This document shows positions 9,868 through 16,921 of a stretch of 64,000 bases of DNA, piece after piece. Numbering within the stretch: the stretch's first letter is position 1; the number at the start of each line of letters is the position of its first letter. The translations under genes were made by a program, and so were the position numbers. Origin of the DNA: Gammaproteobacteria bacterium (GTDB lineage: Bacteria > Pseudomonadota > Gammaproteobacteria > Burkholderiales > Rhodocyclaceae); contig JAHJVE010000023.1 in NCBI GenBank assembly GCA_018828385.1, positions 600,339 through 664,338 of the forward strand. Reading direction: 5' to 3'. A model generated the notes under the pieces. It was given only the letters and a program-made list of their open reading frames with translations. It was not told the DNA's origin and ran no database searches.

Positions 9868-10068
9868 TGAAAACCCCTTTGGAAAATTGCGTGCGCTCCC
9901 TGTGGAAGCATGAATAGGCAAAGAACGACCAGCTCGATCACCGCCTGCCGGGTGCCCACGCACACAAACCGTGGGAAGCAGCTTTTCGCCCGGGGCAGTA
10001 CCTCGCTGATAGCGCCCACTTTGGGTGCGCTACATGACGTCCGTTACGGTGCCTGCGGGTCGTTTTGA

Positions 10069-10106
10069 CCCGCCGATCGGACTAGGCCGATAGTCCGTTA
10101 GGCTCA
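10069..10106. promoter_or_regulatory. Tandem EpsA-box-like palindromes
   Basis: Two sites with centres 22 bases apart: 10069-10084 (right arm CCGATCGGACTA intact, left arm degenerate) and 10091-10106 (TAGTCCGTTAGGCTCA). They resemble the perfect palindrome at 7418-7433 and sit between the EpsA-like gene and the PEP-CTERM gene, on the upstream side of the latter. Confidence 0.45.
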
Positions 10107-10252
10107 GTCCAGGCAGCCTGCCTTGTCATATTCTGAAATATTCGCCGGATGCGGGACTGGCTGCGGGTTTTCAGGCGGCCAAGGGGGTTGGCCAGCGGGC
10201 TTTTCGCCCTGGAAATTCAACAGGCGCGACGTGCTGGCCGCGCAGCGATTTC

Positions 10253-10283
10253 AATTTTGGCCATTTTTTCCGGTTGACCGTAG
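10253..10283 (+). repeat. Dispersed TTGACCGT repeat, intergenic copy
   Basis: One of the best copies: AATTTTGGCCATTTTTTC followed directly by CGGTTGACCGTAGCG. It lies just downstream of the EpsA-like gene stop. Confidence 0.75.
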
Positions 10284-10291
10284 CGTTGCCG

Positions 10292-11080
10292 CTACGTCCC
10301 CGGCTGATCGCTGATCAGCCTTGCCTTGACGGCTTTGGCGACGGCCTGGGCGCGGTTCGAGACTTCGAGTTTGCGCAGGATGTTCTGGATGTGATTCTTG
10401 ATGGTCAGCGGGCTGAGTTCGAGCTTTTCGGCGATCTGCTGGTTGGTCATGCCGTCGCGGACCAGCGAGATGACCTGTCCTTCGCGGCCGCTGAGCCGGG
10501 TGTTGAAGCGAACCGGCAGTTCGGGGGCGCTTTTTTCCTGCGTCAGCATGCGGTGCAGCGTGGTGTGCAGGTAGGGCATGAGCATTTGGGCGAAATAGAC
10601 ATGGCGCCGGCCGGGGGCTTCCGGCATGTTGAGAAAGACGAAGAAGCCGGAGCTGTCACCGTTGAATTCGCGGGTGCCGTGGGCCATGGCGTGGCCGATG
10701 GAGAAGCGTTTGAGCAACTGGCCGACCGGGCAGGTGGCGCTGCCGTTGCTGCCGCCGGCAAAGGCTTTCGGGAGGTGGCCGCCGTGCTGCCAGCTATCGA
10801 GGGCCAGGCCGACCAGTTTGTCGAAATCGCTGCCCGGCATGCGGTCACCAGCCAGCTGGGTGCGGCCCAGCACTTCGTAGCGAAAGGCCGGCGTGCCGTA
10901 TTCGCCATGGCCAACGATCAGCGCCTCGTGCGGCAGGAAGCTTTGCAGCACGCCTTGCGACCAGAGGAAATACTGGTGGCGCAGATGCACCTGCTGCGAG
11001 GATTCGATGGTGATCAGCAAACGCTCAAGATCGACCGCGGTGAGCGTTACCAGCGAATCCATGAAGGGGTGATCAGTCAA
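10292..11080 (-). CDS. epsA: LuxR-family regulator, EpsA-like (PEP-CTERM associated)
   Basis: DNA-binding transcription regulator of 262 residues. The C-terminal LuxR helix-turn-helix is clear (LSGREGQVISLVRDGMTNQQ, then IAEKLELSPLTIKNHIQNI and LRKLEVSNRAQAV). The N-terminal half (VDLERLLITIESSQQVHLRH and onward, with VYFAQMLMPYLHTTLHRML) resembles the EpsA family that accompanies PEP-CTERM/exosortase exopolysaccharide loci. The listed start is a TTG whose frame overlaps the end of the ankyrin gene by eight bases; ATG at 11062 (MDSLVTLT) is an equally possible start and neither has a good ribosome site. The overlap suggests translational coupling. Palindromes near PEP-CTERM genes in this window are candidate targets. 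Confidence 0.75.
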   Translation of the reverse strand: MTDHPFMDSLVTLTAVDLERLLITIESSQQVHLRHQYFLWSQGVLQSFLPHEALIVGHGEYGTPAFRYEVLGRTQLAGDRMPGSDFDKLVGLALDSWQHGGHLPKAFAGGSNGSATCPVGQLLKRFSIGHAMAHGTREFNGDSSGFFVFLNMPEAPGRRHVYFAQMLMPYLHTTLHRMLTQEKSAPELPVRFNTRLSGREGQVISLVRDGMTNQQIAEKLELSPLTIKNHIQNILRKLEVSNRAQAVAKAVKARLISDQPGT

Positions 11081-11867
11081 GGATGAGCGGCCAGGCTTCG
11101 CGGCTGGCGCCGTGTTCGACGAGCAGGCTTTCAGCCAGCGCCTGGTCGTAGCGCCGCGCCCAGTACAGCGCGGTCAGGCCATTGCGGTCCGGCTGATCGG
11201 GCGCCACCTGGTTGTCGAGCATGGTCAGCAGGCAGCTGAGCCGGCCGAGCGCTGCAGCCAGCGCCAGCGGGTGCAGGCCCTCGCCGTCGTAACGCTCGGG
11301 GTCGGGGCCGGCGCCGAGCAACAAACGGACGATTTCCGGGTGGTCGAAGCGGATGGCTTCATGCAGGGCCGTGGCGCGGTTGTCGCTGCGCGCGTCGATG
11401 TCGGCGCCGGCCTGAAGCAGGAGGCGCACGAGGCCGGGATGACCGGCGGCCGCGGCCATGGCCAGCGGCCGACGCCCTTCCGGCCCCTTGACGTCGGGGC
11501 TGGCCCCGCGCTGGATGAGCAGGCGGGCGATTTCTGCGTGTTCGCCGGCGACGGCAGCGAGCAGCGGGCGTTCGCCCAGTTCGTCGGCACCGTTGGCCAG
11601 CGCGCCGTCGTTGAGCAGTGCCTTGACGGCATCAAGCCGGCCGGCCTTGACGGCAGCAAGCAGCTCGCGCGTCGATGGGGCGACAATCGGCCGGCTGTCT
11701 TTCCAGGCCGGATTGGCGACGGCGGCAAAATCCTCGGGCAAGGCCCGCTGGCGAACCTGGGCCGACACCGGCGCCAGGCGATCGGGCACCGCCGGCTCCT
11801 CCTCGAAAGTCTGCGCCGAGGCAGCTGCCGCGAAGAAAAGAGGAGTGACGAATAGGGCAAGACGCAT
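11073..11867 (-). CDS. Secreted ankyrin-repeat protein
   Basis: Periplasmic or secreted protein of 264 residues with a signal peptide (MRLALFVTPLFFAAAASA) and about five ankyrin repeats over residues 65-255. Repeat hallmarks include RPLLAAVAGEHAEIARLLIQ, RPLAMAAAAGHPGLVRLLLQ and TALHEAIRFDHPEIVRLLLG. Such repeats bind proteins; the partner is unknown. It lies 107 bases after the pseudopilin cluster on the same strand and overlaps the EpsA-like gene, so it could be part of either unit. No enzyme domain is seen. Confidence 0.85.
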   Translation of the reverse strand: MRLALFVTPLFFAAAASAQTFEEEPAVPDRLAPVSAQVRQRALPEDFAAVANPAWKDSRPIVAPSTRELLAAVKAGRLDAVKALLNDGALANGADELGERPLLAAVAGEHAEIARLLIQRGASPDVKGPEGRRPLAMAAAAGHPGLVRLLLQAGADIDARSDNRATALHEAIRFDHPEIVRLLLGAGPDPERYDGEGLHPLALAAALGRLSCLLTMLDNQVAPDQPDRNGLTALYWARRYDQALAESLLVEHGASREAWPLILD

Positions 11868-11974
11868 GACAGTTCGCTGGCAAATTTTGCTAAGCGCCTG
11901 AATTTAGTCTTCCTTGATTACTCCCTTGTTGCAGAACGGTGACAATTACCCCGCCCGAAAATCCGGCCAGGCTG

Positions 11975-12430
11975 CTAGGGCAGCCCGTTGTGGATGAAAT
12001 ACCAGTCGGCGTAACTCGCCGCGCTGTCGAAACCTTCCTGCTCGGCCGTGAAGCCGGCGATCTTGATCGGTTTGTCCGATGACCGGCTGGCCACCCCAAT
12101 GATGCGCCCCTGCTGGCGGATCAGCTCCCATTCGCCGTCCACCGTCATCGGGTCGCGATAGAGGCGGCGCAGGTGGTGGGTCGGGTTGGGGAAGCGCCTG
12201 TCGTGCAGGAGGTCTGCGAGCTTTTCCGGGAACTGTTTTACGGCGCCGGGCGATTTTTCGTAATAGCTGCCGATGGCGTGACGGTATTCCTCGCCAATGA
12301 AAAGCAGCTCCTTTTCCTTCTCGCGCCGGCTTTCCAGTTGCCAGAGCGCGCCGGTACCGGCCAGCGCGATGCCGGCGATGGCGACGGCAAACATCAGGCC
12401 GAGGAAGGTGAATCCGCCCTGCCGGCCCAT
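11975..12430 (-). CDS. Type II secretion-like pseudopilin lacking Glu5
   Basis: Prepilin-type protein of about 151 residues with a short leader and class III cleavage site: MGRQGG then FTFLGLMFAVAIAGIAL. The residue at mature position 5 is Gly, not the Glu found in nearly all pseudopilins; among type II systems this loss is known from the tip protein GspK. The C-terminal part (EEYRHAIGSYYEKSPGAVKQ, then PNPTHHLRRLYRDPMT) is of the GspG-like soluble type. An earlier in-frame ATG at 12475 would add 15 residues (MVRSYGQPEKTAKNE) encoded by a copy of the dispersed repeat; I prefer 12430 because it gives a leader like its neighbours. Third of three pseudopilin genes after a secretin. Confidence 0.8.
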   Translation of the reverse strand: MGRQGGFTFLGLMFAVAIAGIALAGTGALWQLESRREKEKELLFIGEEYRHAIGSYYEKSPGAVKQFPEKLADLLHDRRFPNPTHHLRRLYRDPMTVDGEWELIRQQGRIIGVASRSSDKPIKIAGFTAEQEGFDSAASYADWYFIHNGLP

Positions 12431-12432
12431 TT

Positions 12433-12465
12433 CATTTTTGGCCGTTTTTTCCGGTTGACCGTAGG
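12433..12465 (+). repeat. Dispersed TTGACCGT repeat at a pseudopilin gene junction
   Basis: Near-consensus copy (CATTTTTGGCCGTTTTTTC then CGGTTGACCGTAGG) filling the space between the stop of one pseudopilin gene (12469) and the preferred start of the next (12430). If the upstream ATG is used, it is translated as YGQPEKTAK. Confidence 0.75.
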
Positions 12466-12468
12466 ACC

Positions 12469-12849
12469 TCACCATGTCGAATAGTCGCTGCCGTCCTTCC
12501 CCTGCCCTTCGGCGCCGCTGCGGATGTCCCAGACCCTGCGCTGGCCCGGTTCTTCGGGCGGCGGGACGAGCACCCAGCTGTCGGTGCTTTCGGTGATCGG
12601 GTCGGGCGGCACCTTGCGCAGGTAGCGTTTGCTCACCAGTTCCTCAAGCGTTTCCGGGTAGCGGCCGGTGTCGCCGCGATATTTATCGAGGGCGTCGCGC
12701 ATGACGGCCAGCGATTCGCGCAGCGAGGCTTCGCGCGCCCGGTCGAGATGCTGGAAATAGCGCGGCACGGCGATGGTCAGCAGGGTGGCGATGACCGACA
12801 TGACGACGAGCAACTCGATCAGCGTGAAACCTTTTTTACGGCCGGTCAT
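12469..12849 (-). CDS. GspG-like pseudopilin
   Basis: Prepilin-like protein of 126 residues: basic leader MTGRKKG, then FTLIELLVVMSVIATLLTIA with the conserved Glu5, then a soluble domain of the GspG type (LRESLAVMRDALDKYRGDTG, RYPETLEELVSKRYLRKVPP, DPITESTDSWVL). GspG is the main pseudopilin of type II secretion fibres, processed by a prepilin peptidase encoded elsewhere. Its gene starts three bases after the stop of the previous pseudopilin gene, so they are translated together. It could equally serve a type IV pilus-like machine, since the ATPase and platform genes are not here. Confidence 0.85.
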   Translation of the reverse strand: MTGRKKGFTLIELLVVMSVIATLLTIAVPRYFQHLDRAREASLRESLAVMRDALDKYRGDTGRYPETLEELVSKRYLRKVPPDPITESTDSWVLVPPPEEPGQRRVWDIRSGAEGQGKDGSDYSTW

Positions 12850-12852
12850 GGC

Positions 12853-13332
12853 TCACCATTCCCGGTAGGCGATGCCGTTCAGGCCGATGCCTGGCGACAG
12901 CGAATAGACATCGAAAACATCCGCCCCCTCCTGCGGCGCATCCGGCGGGCTGGCGTAGCTGCGCTTGCCCCAGCTTTGTGCGGCCGGCAGGCTCGGGTCG
13001 TCGGCAAACGGGTCGCGCGGCAGGCGACGCAGGAAATAGAGCCGGGCCTTGTTCGGGTCCTGGATATTCTCGACGCCCTGGGCCAGGTCGTCGAGCCGAT
13101 GCGGGTAGCCGCTTTCGTCGACCTTTTTCTCCACTTTGCCCTCGCTGACCGCCCGTCGATAGGCGTCGATGCCGCCGCGTATCTGGCGCAAGGCGGCGCG
13201 CAATTCCACTTCCTTCTGCCGCTTGGCTGTCACCTCGATCATCGGCATCGCCGTCATCGCCAGAATGCCGACGATGGCGACGGTGATGACCAGCTCGATC
13301 AGGGTGAAACCCCGGTTGGGCACGCCGATCAT
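12853..13332 (-). CDS. Type II secretion/type IV pilus pseudopilin
   Basis: Prepilin-like protein of 159 residues with leader MIGVPNRG and N-terminal helix FTLIELVITVAIVGILAMTA, including Glu5. The soluble part has the GspG-like pattern of an early helix (EVELRAALRQIRGGIDAYRR), a GYPHRLDDLAQGV segment and FLRRLPRDPFADDP. It begins 21 bases after the secretin gene, forming an operon secretin-pseudopilin-pseudopilin-pseudopilin. Whether it is major or minor in the fibre cannot be told. Confidence 0.85.
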   Translation of the reverse strand: MIGVPNRGFTLIELVITVAIVGILAMTAMPMIEVTAKRQKEVELRAALRQIRGGIDAYRRAVSEGKVEKKVDESGYPHRLDDLAQGVENIQDPNKARLYFLRRLPRDPFADDPSLPAAQSWGKRSYASPPDAPQEGADVFDVYSLSPGIGLNGIAYREW

Positions 13333-13353
13333 GGCCTCAAGGCGGTGGAAAAC

Positions 13354-15390
13354 TCAGTTTTCCTTGCCACCGTCCGCCTCGACCTTTGCCGGTGGAACGG
13401 GGGAAGCCGCCTGAACCGGCGGCACCGGCGCGGTCGGCTCAGGCGCTTCGGCCGGTTCGGCCGGCTCATCCGGTGCCGCCTCCGGCTCCGGAACGGCGCG
13501 CCCCCTGGCGCCGCCCGCCACCCCGCGGCCCGGCGCGATACCGAGCGCTTTCGGCCCCTGCGTCCGGATGACCATGGGCGCGGCGCCCACCGCCGTTTCG
13601 GTGCCCGATGGCAAGGCCGGCTGCCCGAAGTCGGGGCGATGGATATTGCGCAGGATGCGCGGGGTGATGAGCAGGATGATCTCCGTCTTGACCGAAGTAT
13701 CGCGCTGGCTGCCGAAGGCGCGGCCAATGACGGGGATTTCGCCGAGACCCGGAATATGGCTGGTGGACTTGCGTTCCTCGTCGTTGATCAGGCCGGCGAG
13801 CACCTGGGTTTCTCCGTTCTTCAGGCGCAGCGTGGTACTCGCGCTGCGCGTCCCGATCTGATAGGCCAGCGAATTGGAGGGCCCGGCGACTTCCTTGACG
13901 ATGCTGCTGACCTCCAGCCCGACCTTCATCGACACCTCGTCGTCGAGCGTGACATTCGATTCGACATCGAGCTTGAGGCCGACATCGAGATAGGTCACCG
14001 AGGCCGAAACGCCAACGTTGGCGGTCGAGGTCGTGGTGAATATCGGCAGCTTGTCGCCGATGTGAATCTTCGCCTTCTCGCGGTTCTTGACGCGGATGCG
14101 CGGATTGGCCAGGACATTGGTGTCGCTGTTCTGGCCCTTGAGATTGAGGGTCAGGCCAGGGTTGGCTACAAAGCTGGTGAGGCCGGAAGCGCTCTTGAGA
14201 CTGATGTTGCCCGGGGCCAGCGTGCCGCCCGGCACGACGTTCTGCATGATCCCGGCGGCCGTGCTCGTCGTTGTCGTTATCGTCTGCTGCAGCGCGCCGT
14301 AGCCAACGCTGTCCGGCCAATCCACGCCAATCTCGTTGAGCCGGCTGCGCGTCACCTCGAGCACCTCGACCTCGAGCATCACCTCCGGCTCGGCCAGGTC
14401 CACCGACTCGATCAGCCGCTCGACCAGACGCATGGCGTCCGGCGTGTCCTTGACGATGAGCAGGTTGAGCTTTTCGTCGGCAAAGACATCCTTGCTCTTG
14501 GCCACCGTCTTGACCAGGATCTGCACCTGCTTGACGTCGGCATTGGCCAGATAGAAGCTGCGCACCACCAGCTCCTGGTACTCCTTGGCCTTGGCCGGCG
14601 TGTTCGGATAGATCAGGAAACTGTTGTCATTGAGCTGGCTCAGCTTGAGCTGATTAGTCTTCATGATCAGACTCAGGATGTCTTCGAGCGGGCTGTTGCG
14701 GACAAAGAAGGTCACCTTGCTGTCGCCCTTGACGTCCTTGTCGAAGACGAAATTGAGGCCGGACGAGCGCGAAAGCACCTCGAACACCGATTTCAGCGTC
14801 GCATCGCGGAACTCCAGGACGACCGGCTTGGCCAGCGCCGCCTTGACGGCCGGGTTGGCCGACGGATTCATTTCCTTTTCGCGCCGCCGGTCGATCTCCT
14901 CCTGCAGGCTGCGCGCCAGCGGGTTGAGCTGATCCTGCACGCGCACGGTGCGCACAACCCGTTCGGCGCCAAGCAGGTCGCCCTTTTTCAGCAACTGTTC
15001 GGCCTGGGCCAAATTTGCGGCATTTTTCCGGTCGACCGTGAGCTGTTCCAAACCCTGCAGGGCGCGGGTATTGCGGGCATCGATAGCGAGCGCCCGGCGG
15101 TAGGCAGCCTCAGCGGCCTCCCCTTGGCTGGCCGTCCGCAGACGCTCGGCCTCGCTCAAGTAAGCGTCGATGCTGGCATCCTTGTGGCGGACCAGCGCCG
15201 CCTTGATCTCGGCATCGCGCGGCTCGTCACGCGCCGCTTTTTCCAGCGCGGCGACGCCCTCCTCCTTCTTGCCGGCAGCCATGAACGCCAGTCCGTCACG
15301 GAAGGCGGGATGGGCGCATCCGCCCAGCAGCAGGACGATGAGGAGAAGAATCGAGCTTCGTTTCAGGCAACTATCCGAGCGGATATGCAT
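13354..15390 (-). CDS. Secretin lipoprotein (GspD/PilQ/MshL-like)
   Basis: Outer-membrane secretin of 678 residues. A lipoprotein signal is seen (SSILLLIVLLLGGCAHPAF), followed by TPR-like helices (residues 20-140), an STN/N0-type domain (VLEFRDATLKSVFEVLSRSS), an N1-like domain, and the C-terminal secretin domain with the family signature (VLAGLINDEERKSTSHIPGL, then GEIPVIGRAFGSQ and ILLITPRIL). The tail is Pro/Ala/Glu rich. Start set at the ATG at 15390; a TTG six codons upstream is possible. It heads a run of three pseudopilin genes, but no GspE ATPase, GspF or GspC is in the window, so the machine must be completed from elsewhere. Confidence 0.88.
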   Translation of the reverse strand: MHIRSDSCLKRSSILLLIVLLLGGCAHPAFRDGLAFMAAGKKEEGVAALEKAARDEPRDAEIKAALVRHKDASIDAYLSEAERLRTASQGEAAEAAYRRALAIDARNTRALQGLEQLTVDRKNAANLAQAEQLLKKGDLLGAERVVRTVRVQDQLNPLARSLQEEIDRRREKEMNPSANPAVKAALAKPVVLEFRDATLKSVFEVLSRSSGLNFVFDKDVKGDSKVTFFVRNSPLEDILSLIMKTNQLKLSQLNDNSFLIYPNTPAKAKEYQELVVRSFYLANADVKQVQILVKTVAKSKDVFADEKLNLLIVKDTPDAMRLVERLIESVDLAEPEVMLEVEVLEVTRSRLNEIGVDWPDSVGYGALQQTITTTTSTAAGIMQNVVPGGTLAPGNISLKSASGLTSFVANPGLTLNLKGQNSDTNVLANPRIRVKNREKAKIHIGDKLPIFTTTSTANVGVSASVTYLDVGLKLDVESNVTLDDEVSMKVGLEVSSIVKEVAGPSNSLAYQIGTRSASTTLRLKNGETQVLAGLINDEERKSTSHIPGLGEIPVIGRAFGSQRDTSVKTEIILLITPRILRNIHRPDFGQPALPSGTETAVGAAPMVIRTQGPKALGIAPGRGVAGGARGRAVPEPEAAPDEPAEPAEAPEPTAPVPPVQAASPVPPAKVEADGGKEN
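15009..15041 (+). repeat. Dispersed TTGACCGT repeat inside the secretin gene
   Basis: CCAAATTTGCGGCATTTTTC then CGGTCGACCGTGAG. On the gene strand it is read as TVDRKNAANLA, a different frame from the copies in the LysR and pseudopilin genes. Confidence 0.65.
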
Positions 15391-15562
15391 CGTGGCGAAC
15401 CGTGGCAAAAGTCCACCATGCTAGGAAGCCCGCGTTACAGCGACGTTAAAGACAATGAAATATTCCGGCGGCTCATGCCGCGCTTCACACGACTGAAATC
15501 TCCGGCCGCAATACTCCCCCGAGATCCGGCCGGCATGGCCGCCAAGACGAAGGGAGAACCCA

Positions 15563-15874
15563 ATGATCCTTGCCACACCGACAACCAATCGCCACCCGGA
15601 AGATATGCAGGCCCTGCGCCGGTTGATCGCCGAACTGGCCCCGCAATGCGGCGTCGACCTGGGCAAGCGCGCCGCTGTTCGCCATTTTCTCGACCACGAT
15701 TCAGCGACCAGCCGCGGCGAAAGCATCGATCCGCAACTCTGCCAGGAACTGCGCGCCATGCTGATCCTGCTCTACCGGCTCGAAGCGAGCAGCAGCGAAG
15801 ATCTGGGCGTCGATGGCCTGGCCCGCCTGTGGCGCCAGCACGGCGAAATCCTCGCCCGCTTTCACGCCGGCTAA
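15563..15874 (+). CDS. Small conserved-looking hypothetical protein
   Basis: Unrecognised 103-residue protein (MILATPTTNRHPEDMQALRR start). It is predicted soluble and largely helical, with an acidic C-terminal half (EASSSEDLGVDGLARLWRQH). No membrane segment or signal peptide is seen. Support for being real: a good ribosome site (AAGGGAG) seven bases before the ATG, and a strong terminator 35 bases after the stop. It is divergent from the secretin operon. Nothing in its neighbours fixes a role. Confidence 0.6.
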   Translation: MILATPTTNRHPEDMQALRRLIAELAPQCGVDLGKRAAVRHFLDHDSATSRGESIDPQLCQELRAMLILLYRLEASSSEDLGVDGLARLWRQHGEILARFHAG

Positions 15875-15908
15875 GCAATCAGCGCCGGATAAGAGCCCGA
15901 CTGGCGGC

Positions 15909-15942
15909 AAAAAAACGGGGAGCGCAGGCCTCCCCGTTTTTT
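15909..15942. terminator. Bidirectional-looking terminator after the small gene
   Basis: Stem AAAAAACGGGGAG with CTCCCCGTTTTTT around a short loop, ending in a run of T on the plus strand. Confidence 0.85.
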
Positions 15943-15963
15943 GTTTCAACGCCCGCTAAAAAC

Positions 15964-15979
15964 TAGTCCGTTCGGCTCA
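15964..15979. promoter_or_regulatory. EpsA-box-like palindrome before a PEP-CTERM gene
   Basis: TAGTCCGTTCGGCTCA differs by one base from the site at 10091-10106 and by three from the perfect palindrome at 7418-7433. It lies about 95 bases before the PEP-CTERM gene at 16075. Confidence 0.45.
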
Positions 15980-16074
15980 TTTTTTTCTCCCCGGACAAAG
16001 GAATGGCTGTCACGCCGGATGCATATCCTGATCGTACTCAGCCATCTCACCAAACATCAATTCCGGGGAAAACC

Positions 16075-16836
16075 ATGATTCGCAAGTCCATACTCGCCCT
16101 GCTGCTCGCGGCCTCTGGCGTCAGCGCCCATGCTGCGCTTTCCGCTGGCGACATTGCTGTCATCGCCTACAACACCGACGGCGAAGACAACTTCGCCTGG
16201 GTGGCCCTGACCGATATCGCCGCCAACACCACCATCAATTTCACCGACTCGTCGTGGCAGGCAACGGCGTTTCGCACAACGGAACATCTTGATGCTGGCG
16301 GCCCCCTGACCTGGACCAGCACCGGCACGCTAAGCGCCGGCAGCGTCGTGAGCTTCAACGGAAATGTCGCCCAGACCTGGAGCATCGGGTCCGGCAACGG
16401 CGCCAGCGCGTTTTTGAATCTTTCAAGCAGCGGCGATCAGATCTTCGCCTTCCAGGGCAGCAACACCTCCCCTGACTTTGTTTATGGCCTGCAATTCGCG
16501 CACAGCGCCGGCATTGTCGCCGCCCCGACCGTATCGAACAGCACGAATACCACCAACGTGCCGGATGCCCTGTCCGAACTGGGTGGCACCCTGTTCAACG
16601 TCGGCAATTTCGACAACGGCTATTACATGGGCACGACAACCGGCAGCAAGGCCGAGTTGCTCTCGGCCATTGCCGACCAGGCCAACTGGAGCCGCGATAA
16701 CGCTGGCCCCTTGGCCCAGACAAGCTGGGTTTCCAGCATGACCGTCACCGCCGTTCCCGAGCCGAAGAGCGCCGCCATGCTGCTCGCCGGCCTCGGCTTG
16801 ATCGGCGGCATGGTTCTCCGCCGCGGCGGTCGCTGA
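16075..16836 (+). CDS. PEP-CTERM sorting domain protein
   Basis: Exported 253-residue protein. Signal peptide MIRKSILALLLAASGVSAHA is followed by LSAGDIAVIAYNTDGEDNFA and by INFTDSSW, a pattern seen in extracellular lamin-tail-like and nuclease-associated beta domains, though I would not assign a function. The C-terminal sorting signal is VPEPKSAAMLLAGLGLIGG with a final basic cluster LRRGGR. The start was placed at 16075, where GGGGAA precedes the ATG and the signal peptide begins, rather than at an upstream in-frame codon. It is the first of a plus-strand cluster with a 5'-nucleotidase and a nuclease. Confidence 0.87.
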   Translation: MIRKSILALLLAASGVSAHAALSAGDIAVIAYNTDGEDNFAWVALTDIAANTTINFTDSSWQATAFRTTEHLDAGGPLTWTSTGTLSAGSVVSFNGNVAQTWSIGSGNGASAFLNLSSSGDQIFAFQGSNTSPDFVYGLQFAHSAGIVAAPTVSNSTNTTNVPDALSELGGTLFNVGNFDNGYYMGTTTGSKAELLSAIADQANWSRDNAGPLAQTSWVSSMTVTAVPEPKSAAMLLAGLGLIGGMVLRRGGR

Positions 16837-16921
16837 GCCTGGCCGGCCGGGGTTCGCCCCGGCTTCCGCATTCATGAATCGAATCCAACGGCAGCACGTC
16901 CTTATCCCCAAGGAGATTTCC

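Larger units (their letters stand above)
9868..10291. other. Intergenic region before a PEP-CTERM gene
   Basis: About 420 bases without a convincing gene. It holds two EpsA-box-like palindromes (10069-10106), a weaker related sequence near 10037-10052 (ACGTCCGTTACGG), and one copy of the dispersed TTGACCGT repeat at 10253-10283. The single open frame at 10123-10314 runs through these sites and is not supported. Confidence 0.6.

Noticed and set aside
10253..10283. TTGACC in the dispersed repeat as a sigma-70 -35 box
   Set aside because: No TATAAT-like -10 element lies about 17 bases downstream of this copy or of several others checked, and the copies have no constant relation to gene starts.
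12748..15966. A 1072-codon open frame on the plus strand opposite the secretin gene
   Set aside because: It is antisense to a clear secretin and pseudopilin genes, has no recognisable domain, and is rich in R, D, H and G as expected from the complement of GC-rich coding DNA.
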